Shown: positions 1 to 14,934, counted from the stretch's first letter. The stretch: 64,000 nt of DNA from Petrolisthes cinctipes (GCA_033782935.1 JAWQEG010000486.1:2666001-2730000); one strand, 5' to 3'. A program made the numbers and translations. Notes: generated from the sequence alone by a model not told the origin.

Positions 1-3000
1 TACTCTAACACGGAGTAGGCATGTACAGATCGCTTCTGGGACCCTTAAATATCGAATTTTCGGGTATTTTGGGCCTCAATTTGATATATCGACTTTTTGG
101 CACCTAAAATATCGATTTTTAGCATGTTTTTAGCCTATATTTTGATAATATTCTAGCACTGAGTAGGCATGTACAGATTGCTTCTGGGACCCCAAAATAT
201 TGAATTTTCGGGTGTTTTGAGCCTGAATTTGAGATATAAACGGGTATAGAAGATACATGCACATATTGACTTGAGGCATCTAAAATATCGATTTTCAGCA
301 TGTTTTGATCCTATATTTTGAAAACATTCTAGCACTGAGTAGGCATGTACAGATTGCTTCTGGGACCCCTAAATATGGAATTTTCGGGTGTTTTGAGCCT
401 GAATTTGAGATATAAACGAGTACAGAAGATGCATGCACATATCGACTTTTGGGCACCTAAAATATCGATTTTGAGCATGTTTTGAGCCTATATTTTGAAA
501 ACATTCTAACACTGAGTAGGCATGTACAGATCGCTTCTGGGACCCCAAAATATCGAATTTTCGGGTGTTTTTAGCCTGAATTTAAGATATAAACGGGTAC
601 TGAAGATGCATGCACATATTGACTTTTGGGCACCTAAAACATCGATTTTGAGCATGTTTTGGGCCTGTATCTTGAAAATACTCTAACACGGAGTAGGCAT
701 GTACAGATCGCTTCTGGGACCCTTAAATATCGAATTTTCGGGTGTTTTGGGCCTTAATTTGAGATATCGCCTTTACGCACCTAAAATATCGATTTTTAGC
801 ATGTTTTGAGCCTATATTTTGAAAAAATTCTAGCACTGAGTAGGCATGTACAGATCGCTTCTGGGACCCCAAAATATCGAATTTTCGGGTGTTTTGAGCC
901 TGAATTTGAGATATAAACGAGTACAGAAGATGCATGCACTTATCGACTTTTGGGCACCTAAAATATCGATTTTGAGCATGTTTTGAGCCTATATTTTAGA
1001 AACATTCTAGCACTGAGTAGGCATGTACAGATCGCTTCTGGGACCCCTAAATATCGAATTTTCGGGTGTTTTGGGACTGAATTTGAGATATCGACTTTTT
1101 GGCACCAAAATGATCGATTTTTAGCATGTTTTTAGCCTATATTTTGAAAATATTCTAGCAATGAGTAGGCATGTACAGATTGCTTCTGGGACCCCTAAAT
1201 AATGAATTTTCGGGTGTTTTGAGCCTGAATTTGAGATATAAACGGGTACAGAAGATACATGCACATATTGACTTTGGGCATCTAAAATATCGATTTTCAG
1301 CATGTTTTGGGCCTGTATTTTGAAAATTCTCTAACACGGAGTAGGCATGTACAGATCGCTTCTGGGACCCCAAAATATCAAATTTTTCGGGTGTTTTTGG
1401 CCTGAATTTGAGATATCAATTTTACGCTCCTAAAATATCGATTTTTAGCATGTTTTGAGCCTATATTTTGAAAACATTCTAGCACTGAGTAGGCATGTAC
1501 AGATCGCTTCTGGGACCCCAAAATATCGAATTTTCGGGTGTTTAGGGCCAGAATTTGAGATATAAACGGGTACAGAAGATGCATGCACAATTCGACTTTT
1601 GGGCACCTAAAAGATCGATTTTCAGTATGTTTTTGGCCTGTATTTTGAAAATACTCTAACACGGAGTAGGCATGTACAGATCGCTTCTGGGACCCCTATA
1701 TATCGAATTATCGGGTGTTTTGGGCATTAATTTGAGATATCGACTTTTTGGCACCTAAAATATCGATTTTTAGCATGTTTTTAGCCTATAATTTGGAAAT
1801 ATTCTAGCACTGAGTAGGCATGTACAGATTGCTTCTGGGACCTCAAAATATTGAATTTTCGGGTGTTTTGAGCCTGAATTTGAGATATAAACGGGTACAG
1901 AAGATACATGCACATATTGACTTTGGGCATCTAAAATATCGATTTTCAGCATGTTTTGGGCATGTATTTTGAAAATACTCTAACACGGAGAAGGCATGTA
2001 CAGATCGCTTCTGGGACCCCAAAATATCGAATTTTCGGGTGTTTTTGAGCCTGAATTGAGATATAAACGAGTACTGAAGATCATTGCACATATCGACTTT
2101 TTGGAACCTAAAACATCGATTTGGAGCATGTTTTGGGCCTGTACTTTGAAAATACTCTAACACGGCCTAGGCATGTACAGATCGCTTCTGGGACCCTTAA
2201 ATATCTAATTTTCGGGTGTTGTGGGCCTTAATTTGATATATCGACTTTTTGGCACCTAAAATATCGATTTTTAGCATGTTTTTAGCCTATATTTTGAAAA
2301 TATTCTAGCACTGAGTAGGCATGTAAAGATTGCTTCTGGGACCCCAAAATAATGAATTTTCGGGTGTTTAGGGCCAGAATTTGAGATATAAACGGGTACA
2401 GAAGATGCATGCACATATCGACTTTTGGGCACATAAAAGATCGATTTTCAGTATGTTTTTGGCCTGTATTTTGAAAATACTCTAACACGGAGTAGGCATG
2501 TACAGATTGCTTCTGGGATCCCTAAATATCGAATTTCGGGTGTTTTGGGACTGAATTTGAGATATCTACTTTTTGGCACCTAAAAGATCTATTTTTAGCA
2601 TGTTTTTAGCCTATATTTTGAAAATATTCTAGCACTGAGTAGGCATGTACAGATTGCTTATGGGACCCCAAAATATCGAATTTTCGGGTGTTTTGAGCCT
2701 GAATTTGAGAAATAAACGGGTACTGAAGATGCATTCACATATCGACTTTTTGGCACCTAAAACATCGATTTTGAGCATGTTTTGGGCCTGTATTTTGAAA
2801 AAACTCTAACACGGAGTAGGCATGTACAGATCGCTTCTGGGGCCCCAAAATATCGAATTTTCGGGTGTTTTGGGCCTTAATTTGAGATATCGACTTTTTG
2901 GCACCTAAAATATCGATTTTTAGCATGTTTTTAGCATATATTTTGAAAATATTCTAGCACTGAGTAGGCATGTACAGATTGCTTCTGGGACCCCAAAATA

Positions 3001-6000
3001 TTGAATTTTCGGGTGTTTAGGGCCAGAATTTGAGATATAAACGGGTACAGAAGATTCATGCACATATCGACTTTTGGGCACCTAAAAGATCGATTTTCAG
3101 TATGTTTTTGACCTGTATTTTGAAAATACTCTAACACGGAGAAGGCATGTACAGATCGCTTCTGGGACCCCTAAATATCGAATTTTCGGGTGTTTTGGGA
3201 CTGAATTTGAGATATCGCCTTTATGGCACCTAAAAGATCGATTTTTAGCATGTTTTTAGCCTATATTTTGAAAATATTCTAGCACTGAGTAGGCATGTAC
3301 AGATTGTTTCTGGGACCCCAAAATATTGAATTTTCGGGTGTTTTGAGCCTGAATTTGATATATATACGGGTACAGAAGATACATGCACATATTGACTTTG
3401 GGCATCTAAAATATCGATTTTCAGCATGTTTTGCGCCTGTATTTTGAAAATACTCTAACACGGAGTATGCATGTACAGATCGCTTCTGTGACCCCAAAAT
3501 ATCGGATTTTCGGGTGTTTTGAGCCTGAATTTGAGATATGAACGGGTACTGAAGATGCATGCACATATCGACTTTTGGGCACCTAAAACATCGATTTTGA
3601 GCATGTTTTGGGCCTGTATTTTGAAAATACTCTAACACGGAGTAGGCATGTACAGATCGCTTCTGGGACCCCAAAATATCGAATTTTTGGGTGTTTTGGG
3701 CCAGAATTTAAATATATCGCCTTTACGCACCTAAAATATCGATTTTTAGCATGTTTTTAGCCTATATTTTGAAAATATTCTAGCACTGAGTAGGCATGTA
3801 CAGATTGCTTCTGGGCCCCCAAAATATTGAATTTTCGGGTGTTTAGGGCCAGAATTTGAGATATAAACGGGTGCAGAAGATGCATGCACATATCGACTTT
3901 TGGGCACCTAAAAGATCGATTTTCAGTATGTTTTTGGCCTGTATATTGAAAATACTCTAACACGGAGTAGGCATGTACAGATCGCTTCTGCGACCCCAAA
4001 ATATCGAATTTTCGGGTGTTTAGGGCCAGAATTTGAGATATAAACGGGTACTGAAGATGCATACACATATTGACTTTGGGCACCAAAAATATCGATTTTC
4101 AGCATGTTTTGGGCCTGAATTTTGAAAATACTGTAACACGGAGTAGGCATGTACAGATCGCTTCTGGGACCCCAAAATATCGAATTTTCGGGTGTTTAGG
4201 GCCAGAATTTGAGATATAAACGGGTACAGAAGATGCATGCACATATCGACTTTTGGGCACCTAAAATATCGATTTTGAGCAGGTTTTTAGCCTATATTTT
4301 GAAAACATTCTAGCACTGAGTAGTTATGTACAGATCGCTTCTGGGACCCAAAAATATCGAATTTTCGGGTTTAGGGCAAGAATTTGAGATATAAACGGGT
4401 ACAGAAGATGCATGCACATATCGACTTTTGGGCACCTAAATGATCGATTTTCAGTATGTTTTTGGCCTGTATTTTGGAAATACTCTAACACGGAGTAGGT
4501 ATGTACAGATCCCTTCTGGGACCCCTAAATATCGAATTTTGGGTGTTTTGGGCCTTAATTTGAGATATCGACTTTTTGGCACCTAAAATATCGATTTTTA
4601 GCATGTTTTTAGCCTATATTTTGAAAATATTCTAGCACTGAGTAGGCATGAACAGATTGTTTCTGGGACCCCAAAATATTGAATTTTTGGGTGTTTTGAG
4701 CCTGAATTTGAGATATAAACGGGTACAGAAGATACATGCACATATTGACTTTGGGCATCTAAAATATCGATTTTCAGCATGTTTTGGGCATGTATTTTGA
4801 AAATACTCTAACACGGAGTAGGCATGTACAGATCGCTTCTGGGACCCCAAAATATCGAATTTTCGGGTCTTTTGAGCCTGAATTTGAGATATAAACGGGT
4901 ACTGAAGATTCATGCACATATCGACTTTTGGGCACCTAAAACATCGATTTTGAGCATGTTTTTGGCCCTGTATTTTGTAAATACTCTAACACGGAGTAGG
5001 CATATACAGATCGCTTCTGGGACCCCATAATATCGAATTTTCGGGTGTTTTGGGCCTGAATTTGAGATATCGCCTTTACGCACCTAAAATATCGATTTTA
5101 GCATGTTTTGAGCCTATATTTTGAAAATATTCTAGCACTGAGTAGGCATGTACAGATTGCTTCTGGGACCCCAAAATATTGAATTTTCGGGTGTTTTGAG
5201 CCTGAATTTGAGATATAAACGGGTACAGAAGATAAATGCACATATTGACTTGAGGCATCTGAAATATCGATTTTTAGCATGTTTTGGGCATGTATTTTGA
5301 AAAAACTCTCACACGGAGTAGGCATGTACAGATCGCTTCTGGGACCCCATAATATCCAATTTTCGGGTGTTTTGGGCCTGAATTTGAGATATCGCCTTTA
5401 CGCACCTAAAATATCGATTTTTAGCATGTTTTAAGCCTATATTTTGAAAATATTCTATCAATGAGTAGGCATGTACAGATCGCTTCTGGGACCCCAAAAT
5501 ATCGAATTTTTTGGTGTTTAGGGCCAGAATTTGAGATATAAACGAGTACAAAAGATGCATGCACATATCGAGTTTTGGGCACCTAAAATATCGATTTTGA
5601 GCATGTTTTGAGCCTATATTTTGAAAACATTCTAGCACTGAGTAGGCATGTACAGATCGCTTCTGGGACCAAAAAATATCGAATTTTCGGGTGTTTAGGG
5701 CCAGAATTTGAGATATAAACGGGTACAGAAGATGCATGCACATATCGAGTTTTGGGCACCTAAAATATCGATTTTGAGCATGTTTTGAGCCTTTATTTTG
5801 AAAACATTCTAGCACTGAGTAGGCATGTACAGATCGCTTTTGGGACCCCTAAATATCGAATTTTCGGGTGTTTTGGGCCTTAATTTGAGATGTCGCCTTT
5901 TAGCACCTAAAATATCGATTTTTAGCATGTTTTGAGCCTATATTTTGAAAATATTCTAGCACTGAGTAGGCATGAACAGATCGCTTCTGGGACCCCAAAA

Positions 6001-8852
6001 TATCGAATTTTCGGGGGTATTGGGCCTTAATTTGAGATATCGACTTTTGGCCCCTAAAATATCGATTTTTAGCATGTTTTTAGCCTATATTTTGAAAATA
6101 TTCTAGCACTGAGTAGGCATGTAAAGATTGCTTCTGGGACCCCAAAATATTGAATTTTCGGGTGTTTAGGGCCAGAATTTGAGATATAAACGGGTACAGA
6201 AGATGCATGCACATATCGACTTTTGGGCACATAAAAGATCGATTTTCAGTATGTTTTTGGCCTGTATTTTGAAAATACTCTAACACGGAGTAGGCATGTA
6301 CAGATCGCTTCTGGGACCCCTAAATATCGAATTTTCGGGTGTTTTGGGACTGAATTTGAGATTTCGACTTTTGGGCACCTAAAAGATCTATTTTTAGCAT
6401 GTTTTTAGCTTATATTTTGAAAATATTCTAGCACTGAGTAGGCATGTACAGATTGCTTCTGGGACCCCAAAATATTGAATTTTCGGGTGTTTCGAGCCTG
6501 AATTTGAGATATAAACAAGTACAGAAGATGCATTCACATATCGACTTTTGGGCACCTGAAATATCGAATTTTGAGCATGTTTTGAGCCTTTATTTTGAAA
6601 ATATTCTAGCACTGAGTAGGAATGTACAGATTGCTTCTGGGACCCCAAAATATTGACTTTTCGGGTGTTTAGGGCCAGAATTTGAGATATAAACGGGTAC
6701 AGAAGATGCATGCACATATCGACTTTTGGGCACCTAAAAGATTGATTTTCAGTATGTTTTTGGCCTATATTATGAAAATACTCTAACATGGAGGCGGCAT
6801 GTACAGATCGCCTCTGGGACCCCTAAATATCGAAGTTTCGGGTGTTTTGGGCCTTTATTTGAGATATCGACTTTTTGGCACCTAAAATATCGATTTTTAG
6901 CATGTTTTTAGCCTATATTTTGAAAATATTCTAGCACTGAGTAGGCATGTACAGATTGCTTCTGGGACCCCAAAATATTGAATTTTCGGGTGTTTTGAGC
7001 CTGAATTTGAGATATAAACGGGTACAGAAGATACATGCCCATATTGACTTTCGGCATCTACAATATCGATTTTCAGCATGTTTTGGGCATGTATTTTGAA
7101 AATACTCTAACACGGAGTAGGCATGTACAGATCGCTTCTGGGACCCCAAAATATCGAATTTTCGGGTGTTTTGAGCCTGAATTTGAGAAATAAACGGGTA
7201 CTGAAGATGCATGCACATATCGACTTTTTGGCACCTTAAACATCGATTTTGAGCATGTTTTGGGCCTGTATTTTGAAAATACTCTAACACGGAGTAGGCA
7301 TGTACAGATCGCTTCTGGGGCCCCAAAATATCGAATTTTCGGGTGTTTTGGGCCTTAATTTGCGATATCGACTTTTTGGCACCTAAAATATCGATTTTTA
7401 GCATGTTTTTTAGCATATATTTTGAAAATATTCTAGCACTGAGTAGGCATGTACAGATTGCTTCTGGGACCCCAAAATATCGAATTTTCGGGTGTTTAGG
7501 GCCAGAATTTGAGATATAAACGGGTACAGAAGATGCATGCACATATCGACTTTTGGGCACCTAAAAGATCGATTTTCAGTATGTTTTTGACCTGTATTTT
7601 GAAAATACTCTAACACGGAGAAGGTATGTACAGATCGCTTCTGGGACCCCTAAATATCGAATTTTCGGGTGTTTTGGGACTGAATTTGAGATATCGACTT
7701 TTTGGCACCTAAAAGATCGATTTTTAGCATGTTTTTAGCCTATATTTTGAAAATATTCTAGCACTGAGTAGGCATGTACTGATTGCTTCTGGGACCCCAA
7801 AATATTGAATTTTCGGGTGTTTTGAGCCTGAATTTGAGATATAAACGGGTACTGAAGATACATGCACATATTGACTATGGGCATCTAAAATATCGATTTT
7901 CAGCATGTTTTGGGCATGTATCTTGAAAATACTCTAACACGGAGTAGGCATGTACAGATCGCTTCTGGGACCCCAAAATATCGAATTTTCGGGTGTTTTG
8001 AGCCTAAATTTGAGATATAAACGAGTATAGAAGATGCATACACATATTGACTTTGGGCACCAAAAATATCGATTTTCAGCATGTTTTGGGCCTGTATTTT
8101 GTAAATACTCTAACACGGAGTAGGCATGTACAGATCGCTTCTGGGACCCCAAAATATCGAATTTTCGGGTGTTTAGGGCCAGAATTTGAGATATAAACGG
8201 ATACAGAAGATGCATGCACATATCGACTTTTGGGCACCTAAAAGATCGATTTTCACTATGTTTTTGGCCTGTATTTTGAAAATACTCTAACATGGAGTAG
8301 GCATGTACAGATCGCTTCTGGGACCCCTAAATATCGAAGTTTCGGGTGTTTTGGGACTGAATTTGAGATATCGACTTTTTGGCACCTAAAATATCGATTT
8401 AGAGAATGTTTTTAGCCTATATTTTAAAAACATTCTAGCACTGAGTAGGCATGTACAGATCGCTTCTGGGACCCCAAAATATCGATTTTTCGGGTATTTT
8501 GAGCCTGAATTTGAGATATAAACGAGTATAGAAGATGCATACACATATTGACTTTCGGCATCTAAAATATCGATTTTCAGCATGTTTTGGGCCTGTATTT
8601 TGAAAATACTCTAAAACGGAGTAGTCATGTACAGATCGCTTCTGGGACCCCAAAATATCGAATTTTCGGGTGTCTTGGGCCTGAATTTGAGATATCGCCT
8701 TTACGCACCTAAAATATCGATTTTTAGCATGTTTTGAGCCTATATTTTGAAAATATTCTAGCACTGAGTAAGCATGTACAGATCGCTTCTGGGACCCCAG
8801 AATATCGAATTTTCAGGTGTTTTGATCTTGAATTTGGGATATAAACGAGTAT
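1..8852. repeat. Heterogeneous satellite segment without a simple higher-order period
   Basis: Long and short monomers alternate here, but adjacent blocks are not near-identical. Private substitutions are frequent, for example at 2041-2110, 4360-4380 and 6541-6660. Only partial long-distance matches were found: about 2.7-3.6 kb matches about 7.2-8.0 kb at an offset of 4479 bp, and a monomer at about 2282-2488 matches 6080-6286 at 3798 bp. The same monomer series reappears in later blocks. This looks like an older, less recently homogenised part of the array. No non-satellite sequence was seen. Confidence 0.8.
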
Positions 8853-11484
8853 TGAAGATGCATACACATATTGACTTTGGGCACCAAAAATATCGATTTT
8901 AAGCATGTTTTGGGCCTGAATTTTGAAAATACTCTAACACGGAGTAGGCATGTACAGATCCCTTCTGGGACCTCTAAATATCGAATTTTCGGGTGTTTTG
9001 GGCCTGAATTTGAGATATCGCCTTTACCCACCTAAAATATCGATTTTTAGCATGTTTTGAGCCTATATTTTGAAAATATTCTAGCACTGAGTAGGCATGT
9101 ACAGATTGCTTCTGGGACCCCAAAATATTGAATTTTCGGGTGTTTTGAGCCTGAATTTGAGATATAAACGGGTACAGAAGATACATGCACATATTGACTT
9201 TCGGAATCTTCAATATCGATTTTCAGCATGTATTGGGCATGTATTTTGAAAATACTCTAACACGGAGTAGGCATGTACAGATCGCTTCTGGGACCCCAAA
9301 ATATCGAATTTTCGGGTATTTTGAGCCTGAATTTGAGAAATAAACGGGTACTGAAGATGCATGCACATATCGACTTTTTGGCACCTAAAACATCGATTTT
9401 GAGCATGTTTTGGGCCTGTACATTGAAAATACTCTAACACGGAGTAGGCATGTACAGATCGCTTTTGGGGCCCCAAATTATCGAACTTTCGGGTGTTTTG
9501 GGCCTTAATTTGAGATATCGACTTTTTGGCACCTAAAATATCGATTTTTAGCATTTTTTTAGCATATATTTTGAAAATATTCTAGCACTGAGTAGGCATG
9601 TACAGATTGCTTCTGGGACCCCAAAATATTGAATTTTCGGGTGTTTAGGGCCAGAATTTGAGATATAAACGGGTACAGAAGATGCATGCACATATCGACT
9701 TTTGGGCACCTAAAAGATCGATTTTCAGTATGTTTTTGACCTGTATTTTGAAAATACTCTAACACGGAGAAGGCATGTACAGATCGCTTCTGGGACCCCT
9801 AAATATCGAATTTTCGGGTGTTTTGGGACTGAATTTGAGATATCGACATTTTGGCACCTAAAGGATCGATTTTTAGCATGTTTTTAGCCTATATTTTGAA
9901 AATATTCTAGCACTGAGTAGGCATGTACAGATTGCTTCTGGGACCCCAAAATATTGAATTTTCGGGGGTTTTGAGCCAGAATTTGAGATATAAACGGGTA
10001 CAAAAGATACATGCACATATTGACTTTTGGCATCTAAAATATTGATTTTCAGCATGTTTTTGGCCTGTATTTTGAAAATAATCTAACACGGAGTAGGCAT
10101 GTACAGATCGCTTCTGGGACCCAAAAATATCGAATTTTCGGGTCTGAATTTGAGATATAAACGGATACTGAAGATGCATACACATATTGACTTTGGGCAC
10201 CAAAAATATCGATTTTAAGCATGTTTTGGGCCTGAATTTTGAAAATACTCTAACACGGAGTAGGCATGTACAGATCCCTTCTGGGACCTCTAAATATCGA
10301 ATTTTCGGGTGTTTTGGGCCTGAATTTGAGATATCGCCTTTACCCACCTAAAATATCGATTTTTAGCATGTTTTGAGCCTATATTTTGAAAATATTCTAG
10401 CACTGAGTAGGCATGTACAGATTGCTTCTGGGACCCCAAAATATTGAATTTTCGGGTGTTTTGAGCCTGAATTTGAGATATAAACGGGTACAGAAGATAC
10501 ATGCACATATTGACTTTCGGAATCTTCAATATCGATTTTCAGCATGTATTGGGCATGTATTTTGAAAATACTCTAACACGGAGTAGGCATGTACAGATCG
10601 CTTCTGGGACCCCAAAATATCGAATTTTCGGGTATTTTGAGCCTGAATTTGAGAAATAAACGGGTACTGAAGATGCATGCACATATCGACTTTTTGGCAC
10701 CTAAAACATCGATTTTGAGCATGTTTTGGGCCTGTACATTGAAAATACTCTAACACGGAGTAGGCATGTACAGATCGCTTTTGGGGCCCCAAATTATCGA
10801 ACTTTCGGGTGTTTTGGGCCTTAATTTGAGATATCGACTTTTTGGCACCTAAAATATCGATTTTTAGCATTTTTTTAGCATATATTTTGAAAATATTCTA
10901 GCACTGAGTAGGCATGTACAGATTGCTTCTGGGACCCCAAAATATTGAATTTTCGGGTGTTTAGGGCCAGAATTTGAGATATAAACGGGTACAGAAGATG
11001 CATGCACATATCGACTTTTGGGCACCTAAAAGATCGATTTTCAGTATGTTTTTGACCTGTATTTTGAAAATACTCTAACACGGAGAAGGCATGTACAGAT
11101 CGCTTCTGGGACCCCTAAATATCGAATTTTCGGGTGTTTTGGGACTGAATTTGAGATATCGACATTTTGGCACCTAAAGGATCGATTTTTAGCATGTTTT
11201 TAGCCTATATTTTGAAAATATTCTAGCACTGAGTAGGCATGTACAGATTGCTTCTGGGACCCCAAAATATTGAATTTTCGGGGGTTTTGAGCCAGAATTT
11301 GAGATATAAACGGGTACAAAAGATACATGCACATATTGACTTTTGGCATCTAAAATATTGATTTTCAGCATGTTTTTGGCCTGTATTTTGAAAATAATCT
11401 AACACGGAGTAGGCATGTACAGATCGCTTCTGGGACCCAAAAATATCGAATTTTCGGGTCTGAATTTGAGATATAAACGGATAC
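8853..11484. repeat. Tandem duplication of a 1316-bp eight-monomer unit
   Basis: Bases 8853-10168 recur as 10169-11484. Private variants shared by both copies include GATCCCTTCTGGGACCTC (8959 and 10275 areas), CCTTTACCCACC, AATCTTCAATATCG, GGGGCCCCAAATTATCG and a monomer with a 9-bp internal loss. I saw no difference between the copies when reading them side by side. Monomer lengths measured from 8944 are 147, 176, 177, 148, 177, 148, 176 and 167, which sum to 1316. The match begins in TGAAGATGCATACACAT and stops a few bases after 11484, where the sequence changes to ATGCATGCAC. The duplication looks very recent. Confidence 0.93.
10096..10262. repeat. 167-bp monomer with 9-bp internal deletion
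   Basis: Half A reads CGGGTCTGAATTTG instead of CGGGTGTTTTGAGCCTGAAT, a loss of nine bases at 10143/10144. The same lesion occurs at 11459/11460 in the second copy of the 1316-bp unit and at 26494/26495. The third case sits in a monomer with different upstream variants (ACCCCTAAATATCG rather than ACCCAAAAATATCG), so it marks a shared ancestor followed by exchange between monomers. Confidence 0.9.
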
Positions 11485-11734
11485 TGAAGATGCATGCACA
11501 TATCGACTTTTGGGCACCTAAAACATCGATTTTGAGCATGTTTTGGGCATGTATTTTGAAAATACTCTAACACGGAGTAGGCATGTACAGATCGCTTCTG
11601 GGACTTCATAATATCGAATTTTCGGGTGTTTTGGGCCTGAATTTGAGATATCGCCTTTACGCACCTAAAATATCGATTTTTAGCATCTTTTGAGCCTATA
11701 TTTTGAAAATATTCTAGCATTGAGTAGGCATGTA

Positions 11735-14728
11735 CAGATCGTTTCTGGGACCCCAAAATATCGAATTTTCGGGTGTTTTGAGCTTGAATTTGAGATATAA
11801 ACGAGTACAGAAGATGCATGCACATATCGACTTTTGGGCACCTAAAATATCGATTTTGAGCATGTTTTGAGCCTATATTTTGAAAACATTCTAGCACTGA
11901 GTAGGCATGTACAGATATCTTCTGGGACCCCAAAATATTAAATTTTCGGGTGTTTTGAGCCTGAATTTGAGATATAAACGGGTACAGAAGATACATGCAC
12001 ATATTGTCTTTGGGCATCTAAAATATCGATTTTCAGCATGTTTTGGGCATGTATTTTGAAAATACTCTAACACGGAGTAGGCATGTACAGTTCGCTTCTG
12101 GGACCCCAAAAAATCGAATTTTCGGGTGTTCTGAGCCTGAATTTAAGATATAAACGGGTACTGAAGATGCATGCAGATATTGTCTTTTGGGCACCTAAAA
12201 CATCGATTTTGAGCATGTTTTGGGTCTGTATTTTGAAAATACTCTAACGCGGAGTAGGCATGTACAGATTGCTTCTGGGACCGCTAAATATCGAATTTTC
12301 GGGTATTTTGGGCCTTAATTTGAGATATCGACTTTTTGGCACCTAAAATATCGATTTTTAGCATGTTTATAGCCTATATTTTGAAAATATTCTAGCACTG
12401 AGTAGGCATGTACAGATTGCTTCAGGGACCCCAAAATATTGAATTTTCGGGTGTTTAGGGCCAGAATTTGAGATATAAACGGGTACATAAGATGCATGCA
12501 CATATCGACTTTTGGGCACCTAAAATATCGATTTTGAGCATGTTTTGAGCCTATATTTTGAAAACATTTTAGCACTGAGTAGGCATGTACAGATCGCTTC
12601 TTGGACCCCAAAATATCGAATTTTCGGGTGTTTTGAGCCTAAATTTGAGATATAAACGAGTATAGAAGATGCATACACATATTGACTTTGGGCACCAAAA
12701 AAATCGATTTTCAGCATGTTTTGGGCCTGTATTTTGTAAATACTCTAACACTGAGTAGGCATGTACAGATCGCTTCTGGGACCCCAAAATATCGAATTTT
12801 CGGGTGTTTAGGGCCAGAATTTGAGATATAAACGGATACAGAAGATGCATGCACATATCGACTTTTGGGCACCTAAAAGATCGATTTTCAGTATGTTTTT
12901 GGCCTGTATTTTGAAAATACTCTAACATGTAGTAGGCATGTACAGATCGCTTCTGGGACCCCTAAATATCGAAGTTTCGGGTGTTTTGGGACTGAATTTG
13001 AGATATCGACTTTTTGGCACCTAAAATATCGATTTTGAGAATGTTTTTAGCCTATATTTTAAAAACATTCTAGCACTGAGTAGGCATGTACAGATCGCTT
13101 CTGGGACCCCAAAATATCGAATTTTTGGGTGTTTTGAGCCTGAATTTGAGATATAAACGAGTATAGTAGATGCATACACATATTGACTTTGGGCACCAAA
13201 AATATCGATTTTCAGCATGTTTTGGGCCTGAATTTTGAAAATACTCTAACACGGATTAGGCATGTACAGATCGCTTCTGGGACCCCAAAATATCGAATTT
13301 TCGGGTGTTTTGAGCCTGAATTTGAGATATAAACGAGTACAGAAGATGCATGGACATATCGACTTTTGGGCACCTAAAATATCGATTTTGAGCATGATTT
13401 GAGCCTATATTTTGAAAACATTCTAGCACTGAGTAGGCATGTACAGATATCTTCTGGGACCCCAAAATATTAAATTTTCGGGTGTTTTGAGCCTGAATTT
13501 GAGATATAAACGGGTACAGAAGATACATGCACATATTGTCTTTGGGCATCTAAAATATCGATTTTCAGCATGTTTTGGGCATGTATTTTGAAAATACTCT
13601 AACACGGAGTAGGCATGTACAGTTCGCTTCTGGGACCCCAAAAAATCGAATTTTCGGGTGTTCTGAGCCTGAATTTAAGATATAAACGGGTACTGAAGAT
13701 GCATGCAGATATTGTCTTTTGGGCACCTAAAACATCGATTTTGAGCATGTTTTGGGTCTGTATTTTGAAAATACTCTAACGCGGAGTAGGCATGTACAGA
13801 TTGCTTCTGGGACCGCTAAATATCGAATTTTCGGGTATTTTGGGCCTTAATTTGAGATATCGACTTTTTGGCACCTAAAATATCGATTTTTAGCATGTTT
13901 ATAGCCTATATTTTGAAAATATTCTAGCACTGAGTAGGCATGTACAGATTGCTTCAGGGACCCCAAAATATTGAATTTTCGGGTGTTTAGGGCCAGAATT
14001 TGAGATATAAACGGGTACATAAGATGCATGCACATATCGACTTTTGGGCACCTAAAATATCGATTTTGAGCATGTTTTGAGCCTATATTTTGAAAACATT
14101 TTAGCACTGAGTAGGCATGTACAGATCGCTTCTGGGACCCCAAAATATCGAATTTTCGGGTGTTTTGAGCCTAAATTTGAGATATAAACGAGTATAGAAG
14201 ATGCATACACATATTGACTTTGGGCACCAAAAAAATCGATTTTCAGCATGTTTTGGGCCTGTATTTTGTAAATACTCTAACACTGAGTAGGCATGTACAG
14301 ATCGCTTCTGGGACCCCAAAATATCGAATTTTCGGGTGTTTAGGGCCAGAATTTGAGATATAAACGGATACAGAAGATGCATGCACATATCGACTTTTGG
14401 GCACCTAAAAGATCGATTTTCAGTATGTTTTTGGCCTGTATTTTGAAAATACTCTAACATGTAGTAGGCATGTACAGATCGCTTCTGGGACCCCTAAATA
14501 TCGAAGTTTCGGGTGTTTTGGGACTGAATTTGAGATATCGACTTTTTGGCACCTAAAATATCGATTTTGAGAATGTTTTTAGCCTATATTTTAAAAACAT
14601 TCTAGCACTGAGTAGGCATGTACAGATCGCTTCTGGGCCCCCAAAATATCGAATTTTTGGGTGTTTTGAGCCTGAATTTGAGATATAAACGAGTATAGTA
14701 GATGCATACACATATTGACTTTGGGCAT
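11735..14728. repeat. Two copies of a 1532-bp nine-monomer higher-order unit
   Basis: Markers such as CAGATATCTTCTGGG, CAGTTCGCTTCTGGG, TAACGCGGAGTAGG, GGGACCGCTAAATATCG and CATTTTAGCACTG appear in the same order in 11.9-13.2 kb and again 1532 bp downstream. The copies carry scattered differences near the left edge (GCATGTTTT against GCATGATTT, ATGCATGCAC against ATGCATGGAC), and the match ends near 14728, where GGGCACC becomes GGGCATC. The 1532-bp length equals seven long plus two short monomers, as measured in the related unit at 21354-22885. Edges are approximate because the neighbouring monomers are homologous too. Confidence 0.85.
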
Positions 14729-14934
14729 CTAAAATATCGATTTTGAGCATGTTTTGGGCCTGTATTTTGAAAATACTCTAACACGGAGTAGGCATGTACA
14801 GATCGCTTCTGAGACCCCAAAATATCGAATTTTCGGGTGTCTTGGGCCTGAATTTGAGATATCGCCTTTACGCACCTAAAATATCGATTTTTAGCATGTT
14901 TTGAGCCTATATTTTGAAAATATTCTAGCACTGA

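Noticed and set aside
8853..11484. Assembly duplication artefact as the explanation for identical copies
   Set aside because: It cannot be excluded here, but other units show the same kind of duplication with copy-specific differences and clean whole-monomer losses, which fits real array turnover; read-level evidence would decide.
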